From NCBI GenBank assembly GCA_032906765.1, contig JAJTZB010000007.1, positions 1-64,000 on the forward strand: a DNA stretch of 64,000 nucleotides, written 5' to 3'. The notes under the pieces are model-generated. The model was given only the letters and a program-made list of their open reading frames with translations. It did no database searches and was not told the origin of the DNA. The position numbers and the translations under genes were made by a program. Numbering within the stretch: the stretch's first letter is position 1; every line of letters begins with the position of its first letter. This DNA is from Nitrososphaerales archaeon. GTDB lineage: Archaea > Thermoproteota > Nitrososphaeria > Nitrososphaerales > Gagatemarchaeaceae. This document shows positions 7,602-16,337 of the stretch, piece after piece.

Positions 7602-8222
7602 ATGAGCCGAATCTGCGTGATGACCGCCGACGGCAGGGCATACTACACCATAGTCTCGAAGCTGAGAAGCGCTGGCCTGCCGTTCCTGAGCCTCGTGCCC
7701 GGGGACAGGAGCGAAGAATGCGAGCTGGTGCTCACGACGAGGGCAGAGGCGGGGCTGTTCCACACACCCACGATGGCCTTGGAGGACTTGGATGCGAACT
7801 CCGACGTCGCCTCGGGCCAGATACTCGCCCGGCTGTCGGAGGGAGACAGGATGCTGCTGGTCGGGCTCGACCCGGGTTCAAGGATAGGGATGGCCGCCTT
7901 CCTCGGCGAGACGAGGATTGCCTCTCAGACATTCAACTCCAAGGTCTACGCCTGCAACGGAGTCATCAAGCTGGTGGAAGGGGTCTCCGTCAGAAGGTCT
8001 TTCGTGAGGATCGGCGACGGCGACCCAGTCATGGCGGCGTGGCTCGCGGACAACCTAGCGGCCAGGCTCCCGACGACCGTCGTGGAGGTAGTGGACGAGT
8101 CAGGGACGTCTAGGAACTTGCGAGTGAAGGGTCTGCAGAAAGATCAGGGCTCGGTCGCGAAGATAGCGTTCCGCAAGGGCTCGCCCTTTACGCATGACGA
8201 CCGGACCTCAAGAAGTCCCTGA
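7602..8222 (+). CDS. RuvC/YqgF-like RNase H-fold protein
   Basis: The protein has 206 aa. Residues about 1-70 form an alpha/beta module (ICVMTADGRAYYTIV). From about 84 the sequence reads like an RNase H fold: LLVGLDPGSRIGMAAF (first acid), VRIGDGDPV, VVEVVDESGTS (second acid) and KDQGSVAKIAFRKG (third acid before a helix). This order matches RuvC/YqgF-type nucleases that act on branched DNA or rRNA. The substrate is unknown. Its 3' end overlaps the convergent frameshifted gene by 35 bases. Confidence 0.65.
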   Translation: MSRICVMTADGRAYYTIVSKLRSAGLPFLSLVPGDRSEECELVLTTRAEAGLFHTPTMALEDLDANSDVASGQILARLSEGDRMLLVGLDPGSRIGMAAFLGETRIASQTFNSKVYACNGVIKLVEGVSVRRSFVRIGDGDPVMAAWLADNLAARLPTTVVEVVDESGTSRNLRVKGLQKDQGSVAKIAFRKGSPFTHDDRTSRSP

Positions 8223-8743
8223 CGATTTCTTGGACCTCCTCGGCCGCGAAGTCGCCGCTCCTGACGTCTTTCCGCAGCCATGAAGGCATCAGCTCTCTGA
8301 CGAGGTGAGCCTCAGGGGGAAGTCCCCCACTTTCAGGACGGCCGAGGGCAGCCTCCTCTCGTAGGTGATTGACCTCCATGCGGCAGTTGAGCACGCGTTC
8401 AGAGCGAAGGTCAGGTTCTGCAGCCAGACTCCGCCGTGCTCCTCGGCTATCCTCCTGATGAGGGAACCCCTGTCGATGTACCATCCACCCGCCCTTCCCA
8501 TCGCCGCTTCGACCTCCTGCTTGAGCGTCCGCAGCGAAGAGGCGGCCTCGTCCATCAGAAGGGTGTCCGCTTCGCTGATTGCAGCCTTGCCGTTATCTTT
8601 GCCGGTGACGCTTGGGCCGCTGTCTGAGGATTCTGTATTAGCGACTCCAGCTGCTTGACCGTCTGGTCGATCTGATCTCTCGGACGTCTCAACTCTTCGA
8701 GCGTGAACTTGACAGCTTCTTCGTTCACTTCCTCTTCGGTCAT
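8188..8743 (-). pseudogene. Frameshifted coiled-coil protein
   Basis: Three consecutive minus-strand frames give one plausible protein if joined. They are MTEEEVNEEAVKFTLEELRR to about 8640, then ISEADTLLMDEAASSLRTLK with GGWYIDRGSLIRRIAEEHGG (to about 8310), then SWLRKDVRSGDFAAEEVQ to the stop at 8188. Each switch needs a one-base shift. The protein would be acidic and helical; no family is recognised. Alternatively the first two frames are separate overlapping genes (TGATG junction at 8553-8557). Confidence 0.4.
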
Positions 8744-9013
8744 ACCCGCTTCATCACGTCCACCGCCAACCTTTCAGTTTTACTTTCCACCTGTGGGCGC
8801 GGAGGGATGGTTGGAACCATGCCTGACGAACCGATCTTCCTTCCCTCCCTCCTGCTCGAAGGTGCTTACCCCAACATAGTCGTAGGCTGTAGTAACCTAA
8901 TGGCTTTCTACACCCTGCCAACCAGTAGTTGAGAGCTAGGTCGCCGCGATAATAGTGGGCGCGACCCCTGCCACCCTCGATGCTTATCTAAGGCGAGAAA
9001 CCACTTGGCATGA

Positions 9014-9484
9014 ATGAATTACACCGAACCATACATCCCGACTCCGGAAGACATCATACCGAAGATGCTCACCTTGGCTTCTGTGATGCCAGATGAGACG
9101 GTGTTCGATCTCGGCTCGGGCGACGGCAGAATGGTGATAGCAGCGGCCAAGGACTTTCATGCCAGAGTGGTGGGGGTGGAGGTTCGGAGGCGCCTCGTGA
9201 AAGAATGCCGCAGAAAGGTGAAGGAGATGGGACTGTCCCGTCAGATCATGATATCGTGTCGCAGCTTCAAGAAGGTAAGCTTGAGAAAGGCCGACGTCCT
9301 TGCCATGTATCTTTCGAGCTATACCTTGAACTTGATGGCGCCCAAGTTCATGAAAGAACTGAGGCCTGGTGTCAGAATCGTAAATTTTGACTACCCGATT
9401 CCAGGTTGGACGCCTGCGCGTGAGATAGAGGTCACGCCTGCGGGCTGGAGGAAGCCTCATCCGATATACCTGTACGTGATGTGA
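9014..9484 (+). CDS. SAM-dependent methyltransferase (class I)
   Basis: The protein has 156 aa. It has the N-terminal PTPEDIIPKMLTLA helix typical of the archaeal/bacterial KOMT-like family, motif I VFDLGSGDGRMVIAAA (about 32-47), an acidic end of beta2 in VVGVEV, and a C-terminal strand pair VRIVNFDYPIPGW. Related proteins methylate lysines or small molecules; the substrate here is unknown. The region 8744-9013 upstream shows no gene. Confidence 0.75.
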   Translation: MNYTEPYIPTPEDIIPKMLTLASVMPDETVFDLGSGDGRMVIAAAKDFHARVVGVEVRRRLVKECRRKVKEMGLSRQIMISCRSFKKVSLRKADVLAMYLSSYTLNLMAPKFMKELRPGVRIVNFDYPIPGWTPAREIEVTPAGWRKPHPIYLYVM

Positions 9485-9951
9485 ACCGGACCGACCCGTC
9501 AGTCCTTGAGTGCCGGATGCAGCCAGCTCAGTGGCGGGTGGCCGAGCGCGGGCATCGGGAAATAGGTGAGGACACGAGTTGGACCTGAAGTTGTGCGTCC
9601 TCCCTATTTTACCGGCAAATTCAGGCGAGAATCCCATCCTCACTTTTAGGTTAAAAGCTGGAGTTTAAGGAAATTATCGTTCCCTTCTAAGGGGGCGCAT
9701 TTCTGGTCAGCTACTACAAACCCAGCATTTTGTTAGAAGTGGGAGTTGTTGTCCTGGTGTGCAATTCGAAATGCTGACCTAGCGCAGGCAAGCCGCGATT
9801 CCCAAGTGATTCTAATAACTCTTCGGCGTTTGAGGATCATTTGAGATGCGCCTCATCTACCAATCAAGCCTTGCATGACCCGGCATGTTATCGGACCATT
9901 CCCGCCGCCATTAATGTCCTATATAGGCTGTCGAATCTTCACGCCTCCTCA
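9485..9951. other. Gene-free interval with TBP promoter
   Basis: No convincing coding frame is seen. CAGCATTT (about 9722) and AAATGCTG (about 9769) form an inverted pair. CCTATATAGG at 9918-9927 is a strong, palindromic TATA box about 25-30 bases before the TBP start at 9952. Confidence 0.5.
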
Positions 9952-10509
9952 ATGCCCCAAACGAAGGCGATAGTAAGCATTGAGAACGTTGTCGCCTCTG
10001 CCTCGATAAATCAGAGGGTCGACCTCAACCTGATAACCAAGAACTTTGTCGACGTCGAGTATCATCCCGACCAATTCCCTGGACTGGTCTTCAGGCTGAA
10101 GAGCCCAAAGACGGCTACCCTGATCTTCAGCTCGGGGAAGATGGTCTGTACTGGCGCGAAATCGGAGGAGCAGTCAAGAAAGGCCGTGCAGGAGGTCGTC
10201 AGGAGGTTGAAGAAGGGGGGCATCCCCATCAAGAACGAGGCAGAGATAGTGATACAGAACATGGTGGCATCGGTGGACCTTGGAAGAAAGATTCACCTTG
10301 AGGAAGCGGCTAGACAGTTACCAAAATCGATGTACGAGCCGGAGCAGTTCCCCGGTCTCATACACAGAATGGCCGACCCGAAAACGGTGTTCTTGGTGTT
10401 CTCGTCGGGAAAGCTTGTCTGCACCGGAGCGAAGAAGGAGAGCGAGGTTTACAGGGCCGTGAACAACCTGCACGTGATGCTCGAGGAAAAAGGGCTCATG
10501 GTTTACTGA
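9952..10509 (+). CDS. tbp: TATA-box-binding protein (TBP)
   Basis: The protein has 185 aa with the two imperfect TBP repeats. Each contains the stirrup and signature: EYHPDQFPGLVFRL...LIFSSGKMVCTGAK and MYEPEQFPGLIHRM...LVFSSGKLVCTGAK. It binds TATA boxes and recruits TFB and RNA polymerase. ATG 9952 follows a palindromic TATA box, so it may regulate itself; upstream in-frame codons are not needed. It lies inside the integrated element, so it may be an additional TBP rather than the only copy. Confidence 0.95.
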   Translation: MPQTKAIVSIENVVASASINQRVDLNLITKNFVDVEYHPDQFPGLVFRLKSPKTATLIFSSGKMVCTGAKSEEQSRKAVQEVVRRLKKGGIPIKNEAEIVIQNMVASVDLGRKIHLEEAARQLPKSMYEPEQFPGLIHRMADPKTVFLVFSSGKLVCTGAKKESEVYRAVNNLHVMLEEKGLMVY

Positions 10510-10602
10510 CCCTTCCCGCGACCAACCTGACTGATGATGGCCTTCCTCTCTTCGACACCAATCGTCTCCTTGAAGTAGAGGATTTCGGTAACTTCAAGAA
10601 TG

Positions 10603-10923
10603 TCAGTCAGCGAGTGAAGCGAGACGCCATTTCTCCAAGATTTTTTCATCTTTTCTGGCGCCCTCGAGTCTGTCGATCAGGACGATAGTATCCTCCACCT
10701 CGCCTCCCTCCGACCTAATCGCGCTTATCGCGGCGGTCGTCGAGCCTCCCGTTGCGATCACGTCATCGATCACCACGACGTTCCGGCCAGGTTTGATTAT
10801 GCCGTCTTTGGTCTTCTGTCGCCCCTCGTCCTTGGTCTCCTTCCTGACGTAGATCATCGGCATTTTGTGGCCGATGCAACGCTCTAAAAGAGAATGGAGC
10901 AGGGAGAAGGCAGAGTCATCACA
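10603..10923 (-). pseudogene. Truncated orotate phosphoribosyltransferase
   Basis: The open frame (106 codons) encodes only the C-terminal half of PyrE: MIYVRKETKDEG, then the PRPP-binding loop VVVIDDVIATGGSTTAAI. The N-terminal half is missing; a stop lies just upstream at 10924-10926 and there is no start codon before an internal ATG at 10863. A decayed copy of a pyrimidine biosynthesis gene is the likely reading. Confidence 0.7.
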
Positions 10924-10977
10924 CTACGATTACGAGCTTGGTCTTGACGCTGGGCTGAAAAGAATGAGTAAGGCGCT

Positions 10978-11292
10978 CTAAGTAGTCAGAATGATCTCTA
11001 CCTTCACGTCCTCGGGAATCTCCAACCTCGTGATCTGCCTCAACGTCCTGTCGTCCGGCTGGACGTCGAGAATCCTCCTGTGAATCCTTAGCTGCCAGTG
11101 GTCGAAGGTGTGTGTGCCCTCTCCGGTCGGCGCCTTGCGGGTGGTGATCCTGAGCCTCTTAGTCGGAAGAGGCTGCGGGCCCTTTACCCTGACGCCCGTC
11201 TTTTCTGCGATCTCCCTGATGCTCTTCGCCACCCTCTCGAGCTGCTCCAGGTTCGCGCTCGTGAGCTTGATTCGGGCGTACTTCGGCGTTAT
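10978..11292 (-). CDS. rps10: Ribosomal protein S10 (uS10), no standard start codon
   Basis: From ATA 11292 the frame gives 104 aa, the normal archaeal S10 length. It reads TPKYARIKLTSANLEQLE at the N-terminus, then GVRVKGPQPLPTKRLRITTR and THTFDHWQLRIHRRILDV. No ATG, GTG or TTG occurs in frame before an internal GTG at 11232, which would delete about 20 conserved residues. Either ATA is used as the start or the start codon has been lost. The usual upstream neighbour (EF-1A) is absent. It may be a copied, possibly inactive, gene carried on the element. Confidence 0.75.
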   Translation of the reverse strand: MTPKYARIKLTSANLEQLERVAKSIREIAEKTGVRVKGPQPLPTKRLRITTRKAPTGEGTHTFDHWQLRIHRRILDVQPDDRTLRQITRLEIPEDVKVEIILTT

Positions 11293-12225
11293 TCTTCGTG
11301 GGCCGCTTCTTGACTGGATACTTAGGGATTCACTTACAGAAAACTGCTAATTCTTCTGTCATGCCGGAGGTATCCATCAATGTGGCTGCAGAAAAGGTGG
11401 TAGTTGCAAAGTGGAAGCTAGATGTCCAAGTGAAGAAGCAGGCGTCTCCAGATGATGGGTGAATCTAGTTGAAAACATCACGATGGAAACTGAAGCTGGG
11501 CGGTCACGCTGACGAGGTATGTCCCAGTGGTTCTGGTCGACCTCGGAACCAGGGACGTGCAAAGCCCGCCCTCTGGTGAACGCCACTCTCTACTGCGTCA
11601 TCCCCTGCCCAGAGTCTGTTCCTTGGCCAAGACGACGGTCCCCTGGGGAACGCCGGTTTGCGCCAGCTCGTCCGCCGCTCGCCGTGTCGAATCAACTTTC
11701 TCCACCTTCCTGTCGTTCACAACGGGCCCATTCTCGACAAGAAGGTTCTTCTGGTAAGGGTCTCTAGGGTGTCTCTGCCCGCGACCTCTTCTCTTCGGCC
11801 GGCCATCGAATCGGCGTACTTTGAAGGCCGTAAGTTCTACGTGCTTCCTCTAGGAAAGATTGTCCTTGAACTAGTGCCGTACTCAGCTTGATGAACAAGT
11901 ACATTCACCGGTGTAATTATTACAACCAATACAAACCAAAACAGGGCTTCCTTCAGTTCTCATCTCCACCGCTTTTTTTCTACATTTACTACAAAGAACC
12001 AACTCTACCACGCACCGCTTTACTGCCTTACCTGTAGAAAGGCACCCCGACCTACATCGCGAGTGTACGCCTCGAGAACCTTAAGCTGGACCTGCTGCTG
12101 GCTCGCGCCTTTATCACTGTCAGACAATCCTTATCTTCCTGTACCAATCATGAGTCGTCTCCATCAGATAGGTGTTGCTATGGTGGGCTTGCGAGTGCTA
12201 GCCTAGATGACATCTTTCATCGGTG
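11293..12225. other. Degenerate interval
   Basis: No intact gene is convincing over this 930-base stretch. A 33-codon frame starts at 11361 (MPEVSINVAAEKVVVAKWKL) and stops at 11462, and coding sense appears to continue in other frames. Frames around 11520-11890 change phase repeatedly. This looks like a decayed gene. Confidence 0.4.
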
Positions 12226-12636
12226 CTAACTTGACGGACGTTCTAACTTAGTCCTAACCTTCGTGTCATGCTTAAACGTCTTTAGAAATTCAACCAGGTC
12301 AACGAAATCTGGGTTGTCATCTGCTTTGCGAAGTCGCACGCGGATGTCTTCCTTTCCCAAGTTCACCATGAACTCAGATTGATATGGAATCTTGGTGAAG
12401 AGAACAGCGGAGTAGTGTACCCTTCCCTTGAGCTCTTCTCGCACGATATCCTCCGTGTCTGGGAAATGTAATATTGTAAAGGCTATTCCGTCGATCCAAT
12501 TGACGGTAGGGATGACTGGAATTTCTTTCGTCAGTATTTGCTTCACGACGTCTTCAAAGAAGATTATCTTGTTGTCGGACTCCAAGACTTGATGAATGAC
12601 GACTTCCTCTGTCGGCATGTATGTAATCTTAGCCAA
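12226..12636 (-). CDS. Unrecognised 136-aa protein
   Basis: An alpha/beta protein of normal amino-acid composition (VVIHQVLESDNKIIFFEDVV, GIAFTILHFPDTEDI, SAVLFTKIPYQSEFMVNL). It starts at TTG 12636, with an AGGAGAGG Shine-Dalgarno-like sequence about 10 bases before. Its base composition is more AT-rich than the chromosomal genes to the right, consistent with foreign origin. No family is recognised. Confidence 0.55.
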   Translation of the reverse strand: MAKITYMPTEEVVIHQVLESDNKIIFFEDVVKQILTKEIPVIPTVNWIDGIAFTILHFPDTEDIVREELKGRVHYSAVLFTKIPYQSEFMVNLGKEDIRVRLRKADDNPDFVDLVEFLKTFKHDTKVRTKLERPSS

Positions 12637-12756
12637 GTCTAACGTCCTCTCCTAACAGAACGAATTCTTGTCACTCTGAATTAAGGCTATCTGCTTATTC
12701 AGGAGACCAATCTATCTGAAAGACATAATTATGGCGCGACGACCTCGTTTCCGAAG

Positions 12757-12918
12757 TTGTCCGATTACGCGACAGAAGAAGAGAAACTGAGGAAGCTGTA
12801 CGACCAAGCGCGCGCGCAAGGAAATAAGAAGAAGAAGAAGGAGTACAAGGAAAAGATTGCCGAACTGAACCGACTCCGCAAGTCCGTTCGGCGAGAAAGC
12901 AATAGGTCGAAAAGCTAG
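12757..12918 (+). CDS. Lysine-rich coiled-coil microprotein
   Basis: 53 aa from TTG 12757. It is strongly charged and helical, with EEEKLRKLYDQARAQ, a run of five lysines, KEYKEKIAELNRLRKSVRRE and a basic tail. It could bind nucleic acid. No homologue is recognised; low complexity limits confidence. Confidence 0.4.
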   Translation: MSDYATEEEKLRKLYDQARAQGNKKKKKEYKEKIAELNRLRKSVRRESNRSKS

Positions 12919-13229
12919 GGATTCGAACCTTCTAGTCTAGTCCTACTAGACCATGGGTCGCCTGCAGTACATGTTCACCACTCGCAGAGCGAGCCAAGGC
13001 TCAACACCGACGCGCATTTGCTACCGACGTTTCTGGATTGGAATTTGAGACTAGGCGCCCCGGCCGGGCCTTGTCAGTCTGTGTAGGCTCCCCTATGTGT
13101 GAGTGGAACCCGCGGGCGCAGCGGGTCTGACGGGAGTCGACAGGAAACCGTGCCAGAGAAGTAGACGAACTCATGCTTGTTGAATCGCGTAGGCGCAAAC
13201 AAAGCGAGCACCCGCCCTGGGAAACCCAT
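12919..13229 (-). other. tRNA-like remnant and empty DNA
   Basis: On the minus strand 12918-12960 reads GTCTA-GTAGGAC-TAGAC (a 5-bp stem, 7-base loop, 12934-12950) followed by AAGGTTCGAATCCC, like an anticodon arm and T-arm. No D-arm, acceptor pairing or full T-stem is present, so this is at most a decayed tRNA. Nothing else is seen to 13229. Confidence 0.3.
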
Positions 13230-13553
13230 CTAAGAAGCGGACAGAAGCTCCGACAGCCTCTGAGTGAGCCTGCGCCGTACAGCCTTCCGTCGCTGTGACT
13301 TGCCCGCTATAGGTCGCCGCAACCGTTCCTGCAGCTCCCTGACCTCGGCAGCTCTAGACACGTCAGCCTCCTCGCTCTCCACCTTCACCTCGCGCTCCTG
13401 CTTGCGCATCAGCTTCCGACGCTCCCTGGAGTTGGGGAAAACCCACTCGTCGTGCAGCCGGCCGTTCTTATTAGCCCTTCGCAGGAACTCGTCTCCGTTC
13501 CTCTCCCAGTACTCGTTCCCATAGCGCTCATGGACACGGCTCTCGATGCCCAT
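13230..13553 (-). CDS. Charged unrecognised protein
   Basis: 107 aa, ATG start at 13553, rich in Arg, Lys and Glu. The N-terminus is YGNEYWERNGDEFLRRANKN; the C-terminal half is a basic coiled coil (LQERLRRP, KSQRRKAVRRRLTQRL). A DNA-binding accessory protein of the element is possible but not shown. Confidence 0.4.
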   Translation of the reverse strand: MGIESRVHERYGNEYWERNGDEFLRRANKNGRLHDEWVFPNSRERRKLMRKQEREVKVESEEADVSRAAEVRELQERLRRPIAGKSQRRKAVRRRLTQRLSELLSAS

Positions 13554-13840
13554 TAATGATGCCTCCGGTCAAGGCGAAGAGCAAGGACGATCCGAGCTCC
13601 TCACTCAGATGCAGCCAGCGGATCCGGAATCCATCCTCCCGGAGGGCCACGTCACGACGTAGCTGGATGGTCGACCACAATTGACACAAGGTCGTTGCTC
13701 CCCCGTCCAGATGAAAAGATGACATGGTTTGTCACGCTCTGGTTCGATTTGTCCCCTTCAGACCCTTTGTCCCCGCAATCAACGATGAATGGGGATTGCC
13801 AGTTGAAAAGAATTTAAGCAACGTCGAAGGTTACAATCAC

Positions 13841-13933
13841 ATGGCGAAATTGAAGAAGGTCAAGAAGAAGGCTACTAAAGGAAAGGCAACAAGGAAGGCG
13901 GCTCCTGCTACTCCTCAACCTGCAACCAAATAA
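13841..13933 (+). CDS. 30-aa lysine/alanine-rich basic peptide
   Basis: The peptide starts MAKLKKVKKKATKGKATRK and ends with an Ala/Pro/Thr tail, like a histone H1 tail. ATTTAAG at 13812-13818 lies about 26 bases before the ATG, the spacing of a leaderless archaeal promoter, which argues that this tiny frame is expressed. It probably binds DNA or RNA by charge. The following 13934-14259 shows no gene. Confidence 0.45.
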   Translation: MAKLKKVKKKATKGKATRKAAPATPQPATK

Positions 13934-14259
13934 AGCGCCCTTCAGGCGAGCACAACGACATCCCAGGGTTGAGAGCGGGCTGGTCCGCCTCCTACTTTTG
14001 TTACGTAGGAGATCATTACTCTCAGTCACCGCATTCCCCTCCTCGTGAGCCCAAAAACTCGGGGCGGTTAATACCTTCGTCAAAGTGCAAACTCGCGAAT
14101 GGCATGATTAATGGGGCTGCTAAAGGTTACCAGCTTCGATCCGCCTCAGAGCTACTTGGCAACTCTTTCTACGCGGAACCTCTCGGTTCCCTCACGGGGC
14201 CTGGCTCGTTGAGCTTATAGCCATCTACCCGCCACATCGAGAAAGGGCATTCAGAGGGG

Positions 14260-14439
14260 ATGAATGTGAGCGTCAAGAAGGAACGGCGGAAACAAAACAA
14301 GGCTACTGACGACTTGAGGGAAGAGGTCGAAATGCTCAACATCATGCTCTCATCATTGGTTGATGTTCTCGAAGAGAACCGAATCGTTGGCCATAAGGAA
14401 TGGGAGAACAGAATAAAGGAAAGGCCGAGTTCGAAGTAA
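14260..14439 (+). CDS. Small coiled-coil protein
   Basis: 59 aa. A basic start (NVSVKKERRKQNK) is followed by an amphipathic heptad-like helix (DDLREEVEMLNIMLSSLVDV) and a helix ending HKEWENRIKERP. It has a TTATAG element 40-45 bases upstream. A similar arrangement is frequent in short archaeal and viral proteins, but no function is known to me. Confidence 0.5.
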   Translation: MNVSVKKERRKQNKATDDLREEVEMLNIMLSSLVDVLEENRIVGHKEWENRIKERPSSK

Positions 14440-14440
14440 A

Positions 14441-14552
14441 GGGCGTGTCCTTGTCTGCGTCCCCGTACCTCACGTACTTCATGAAGCGCTTGATCACCAT
14501 CTTGAAGTCGGCCACCGTCTCGGCCGAGTAGTGGCACCTGGTTTCGCCGTAC
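14441..14552 (-). pseudogene. Tyrosine recombinase N-terminal fragment
   Basis: The minus strand encodes HYSAETVADFKMVIKRFMKY, then VRYGDADKDTP. This is the SAM-like core-binding segment of archaeal integrases (S-x-x-T-V-x-D-x-K-x-x-x-K-R-F). It has no start codon and no catalytic domain follows, so it is a remnant of a second integrase. Confidence 0.45.
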
Positions 14553-14734
14553 GTTCAAAACAGGAGGAACGTCTGAAGGCGCAAGCCAATTCGCCGTCAG
14601 TCAAGAGAAACGTGTCGGCAGGAGTGCCGTGCCCTGGCTGCCTGTACCACGAATTGAAGCAGGGGCTCATCACATTGCGAGGGGGCCAGTAGAAGAAATT
14701 GGGGGCCTAACTAGAACTTAACAGTAGATTCTAC

Positions 14735-14833
14735 TTAGGGGCATACCTTGTGATAACTTTTCTTCATTAGAAATCCTTTCCTTACTTCCTGACCCGCAGG
14801 AATTTCTTTACCACATTTTGCACAGTTGACCAT
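14735..14833 (-). CDS. 32-aa zinc-knuckle microprotein
   Basis: MVNCAKCGKEIPAGQEVRKG then a tail ending SYHKVCP. C-x2-C and H-x3-C ligands at LIM/zinc-finger spacing argue for a folded metal-binding peptide. A minus-strand TTTAATA element lies about 33 bases before the ATG. Its CxxCG...H..C pattern resembles the tail of the frameshifted gene at 6765-7074. Confidence 0.5.
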   Translation of the reverse strand: MVNCAKCGKEIPAGQEVRKGFLMKKSYHKVCP

Positions 14834-15430
14834 CGCAATCGTCTCGGGTGACGAAGTTGCTTGTATTAAATCTGCTCATTAGCGCCTAATCGAGCTCTTT
14901 CGAGGCTTTAGCTCCTTATCGCCTAAACTTTGGCAGATTTCGCTTTAGCTACTGCTGAACCTCTTTTGTCCTGCCGTCTGATTGTCCGATGCCCCTTTAC
15001 CCCTGCTCATGACACCCACAGTTGAATATCCGACCGAGGCAACATCGTCTCTTCCCGCATTCAAGGACGTGTTCAGCGGGCCTCAGATGGAGAACTTCAT
15101 CAGCTACTTCACGGAGGCTTGATTCAGGTAGGCGTCGAAGTTCTTCAGGATGTCGTGGGGGCCTTTCCTTTCGGGTCGAGCGTAGAGGCCCCCGTAAGAC
15201 CAAGCTCCGCGAGGGCCGTCCTAACGATTACCTCAGACTTCGGCATCATCTTGTCCCGAATTCCCCCCACAAGAGCGTAAACATCAAGCTCTTCGGTCGG
15301 CAATCCTCATGCGTTGCCCTTGATGGCCGTTTAAACATGAGCCGACGCTTGACGGAGGAGTCGGTGAGCCGCTATCTTGATAGTTCCTGCAGAACAGAGC
15401 GTATTCGGGTCAGAGAATTGGTGGAATCCG
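14834..15430. other. Low-content interval
   Basis: One 37-codon frame at 15009-15122 (LPAFKDVFSGPQMENFISYF) resembles the N-terminus of some transposases, but it is too short to assign. Frames beyond it change phase and look non-coding. Confidence 0.3.
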
Positions 15431-15733
15431 CTATATCTCCAGATGAACCTGAACCACGCGGTCGATCTGCTTTCCCGCCTTGGCCATCTTGAACTCTATC
15501 AGGAATATAGCTTTACGCACCTGAACGGAGTGATGAGGAGTAGTACGTATCTGGCGTTCGGTCTCTCCTCGATATGTCACCTTGACCCCTGACTTGGATT
15601 CGGTCTTCGACTTTATGGCTGCCAGACAGAGGCCATAGACGGTTCCTCTTGAAAAACCTAGTCTTTGATCAAGATATTCGAGGTATTCCTTTGAAGTCAG
15701 GTGTTCCTTCCTTGCGTCGGAGCTGTAACTCAT
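15431..15733 (-). CDS. Unrecognised 100-aa protein in operon with cysteine-cluster protein
   Basis: The N-terminus (SKEYLEYLDQRLGFSRGTVY) could be a helix-turn-helix. A basic beta-rich C-terminus follows (VRKAIFLIEFKMAKAGKQID). It overlaps the stop of the upstream cysteine-cluster gene by four bases, so they are cotranscribed. No family is recognised. Confidence 0.5.
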   Translation of the reverse strand: MSYSSDARKEHLTSKEYLEYLDQRLGFSRGTVYGLCLAAIKSKTESKSGVKVTYRGETERQIRTTPHHSVQVRKAIFLIEFKMAKAGKQIDRVVQVHLEI

Positions 15734-16140
15734 ATCTCCACGACTGACCTCTTCTTCTCGCTGCTGTTGGCTTTTCTTTCGCTAGTCAGTCTGAGGTAAA
15801 GCTTTGATGCTTCCCGTCTGGCTTTTGATGAGAGAAGAAACTCCGCTCTGAATGGGCATAACCTGTCCATTACAGGATGGTTCAGGTCTTCGTCGAAGAT
15901 GACGGGATATAGTCTGCACCCCGATGGTCGATTTGGGTAGATTGTGCATTGCTCTCCATCGTGGAAGATGCATCTGCCGTTGTCGTTCCTGAGCTTCTTG
16001 AAGCCTCTGAATTCGACTGCGAAGTCTTCTTTGAAACCTAGGCTCACTATGCGCCGCACGTCATCCTCCAATAAGATCATCTCTGTCTTGTAGCAGCAAC
16101 TTACACAGCGATGATTCCTACAAACATTCTTCGAAGACAA
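15730..16140 (-). CDS. YkgJ-type cysteine-cluster protein
   Basis: 136 aa. It carries the CxxxxxCxxCC start (CRNHRCVSCCYKTEM), a middle hydrophobic helix pair, and the conserved CIFHDGEQCTIYPNRPSGCR segment with three further cysteines. This matches the zinc/iron-chelating YkgJ family (PF03692). Function is generally unclear; metal binding is expected. It is translationally coupled to the 15431 gene. Confidence 0.8.
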   Translation of the reverse strand: MSSKNVCRNHRCVSCCYKTEMILLEDDVRRIVSLGFKEDFAVEFRGFKKLRNDNGRCIFHDGEQCTIYPNRPSGCRLYPVIFDEDLNHPVMDRLCPFRAEFLLSSKARREASKLYLRLTSERKANSSEKKRSVVEI

Positions 16141-16214
16141 CGCCTTGAATCAAGCGATTGCACGGAAGAGTGAGCGTGAACTTAACCCTTCCAAACCACC
16201 CTCTCTTGCTTACG

Positions 16215-16337
16215 ATGACGCCATTGAGACTCTTCGGTGACACGCCAGCGGACAGAGCGGGAATCAAGGTCGACGGAGAGATCAGGTGGCTGGCTCTGAT
16301 TCAGAATGCAAGCCGTCCTAAGGACGAGCCGACTTAG
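16215..16337 (+). CDS. 40-aa ORF with DG-[VE]-RW motif
   Basis: It reads MTPLRLFGDTPADRAGIKVD then GEIRWLALIQ. The GIKVDGEIRW portion resembles VMIIDGQVRW in the protein at 4023-4358, hinting that both derive from one domain. The upstream half is missing, so this may be a fragment. Confidence 0.3.
   Translation: MTPLRLFGDTPADRAGIKVDGEIRWLALIQNASRPKDEPT

Noticed and set aside
12918-12960. A functional tRNA on the minus strand
   Set aside because: Only an anticodon-like arm and part of a T-arm are present; acceptor and D-arm do not form.
15009-15122. A transposase gene
   Set aside because: Only 37 codons resemble a transposase N-terminus; no catalytic region follows.
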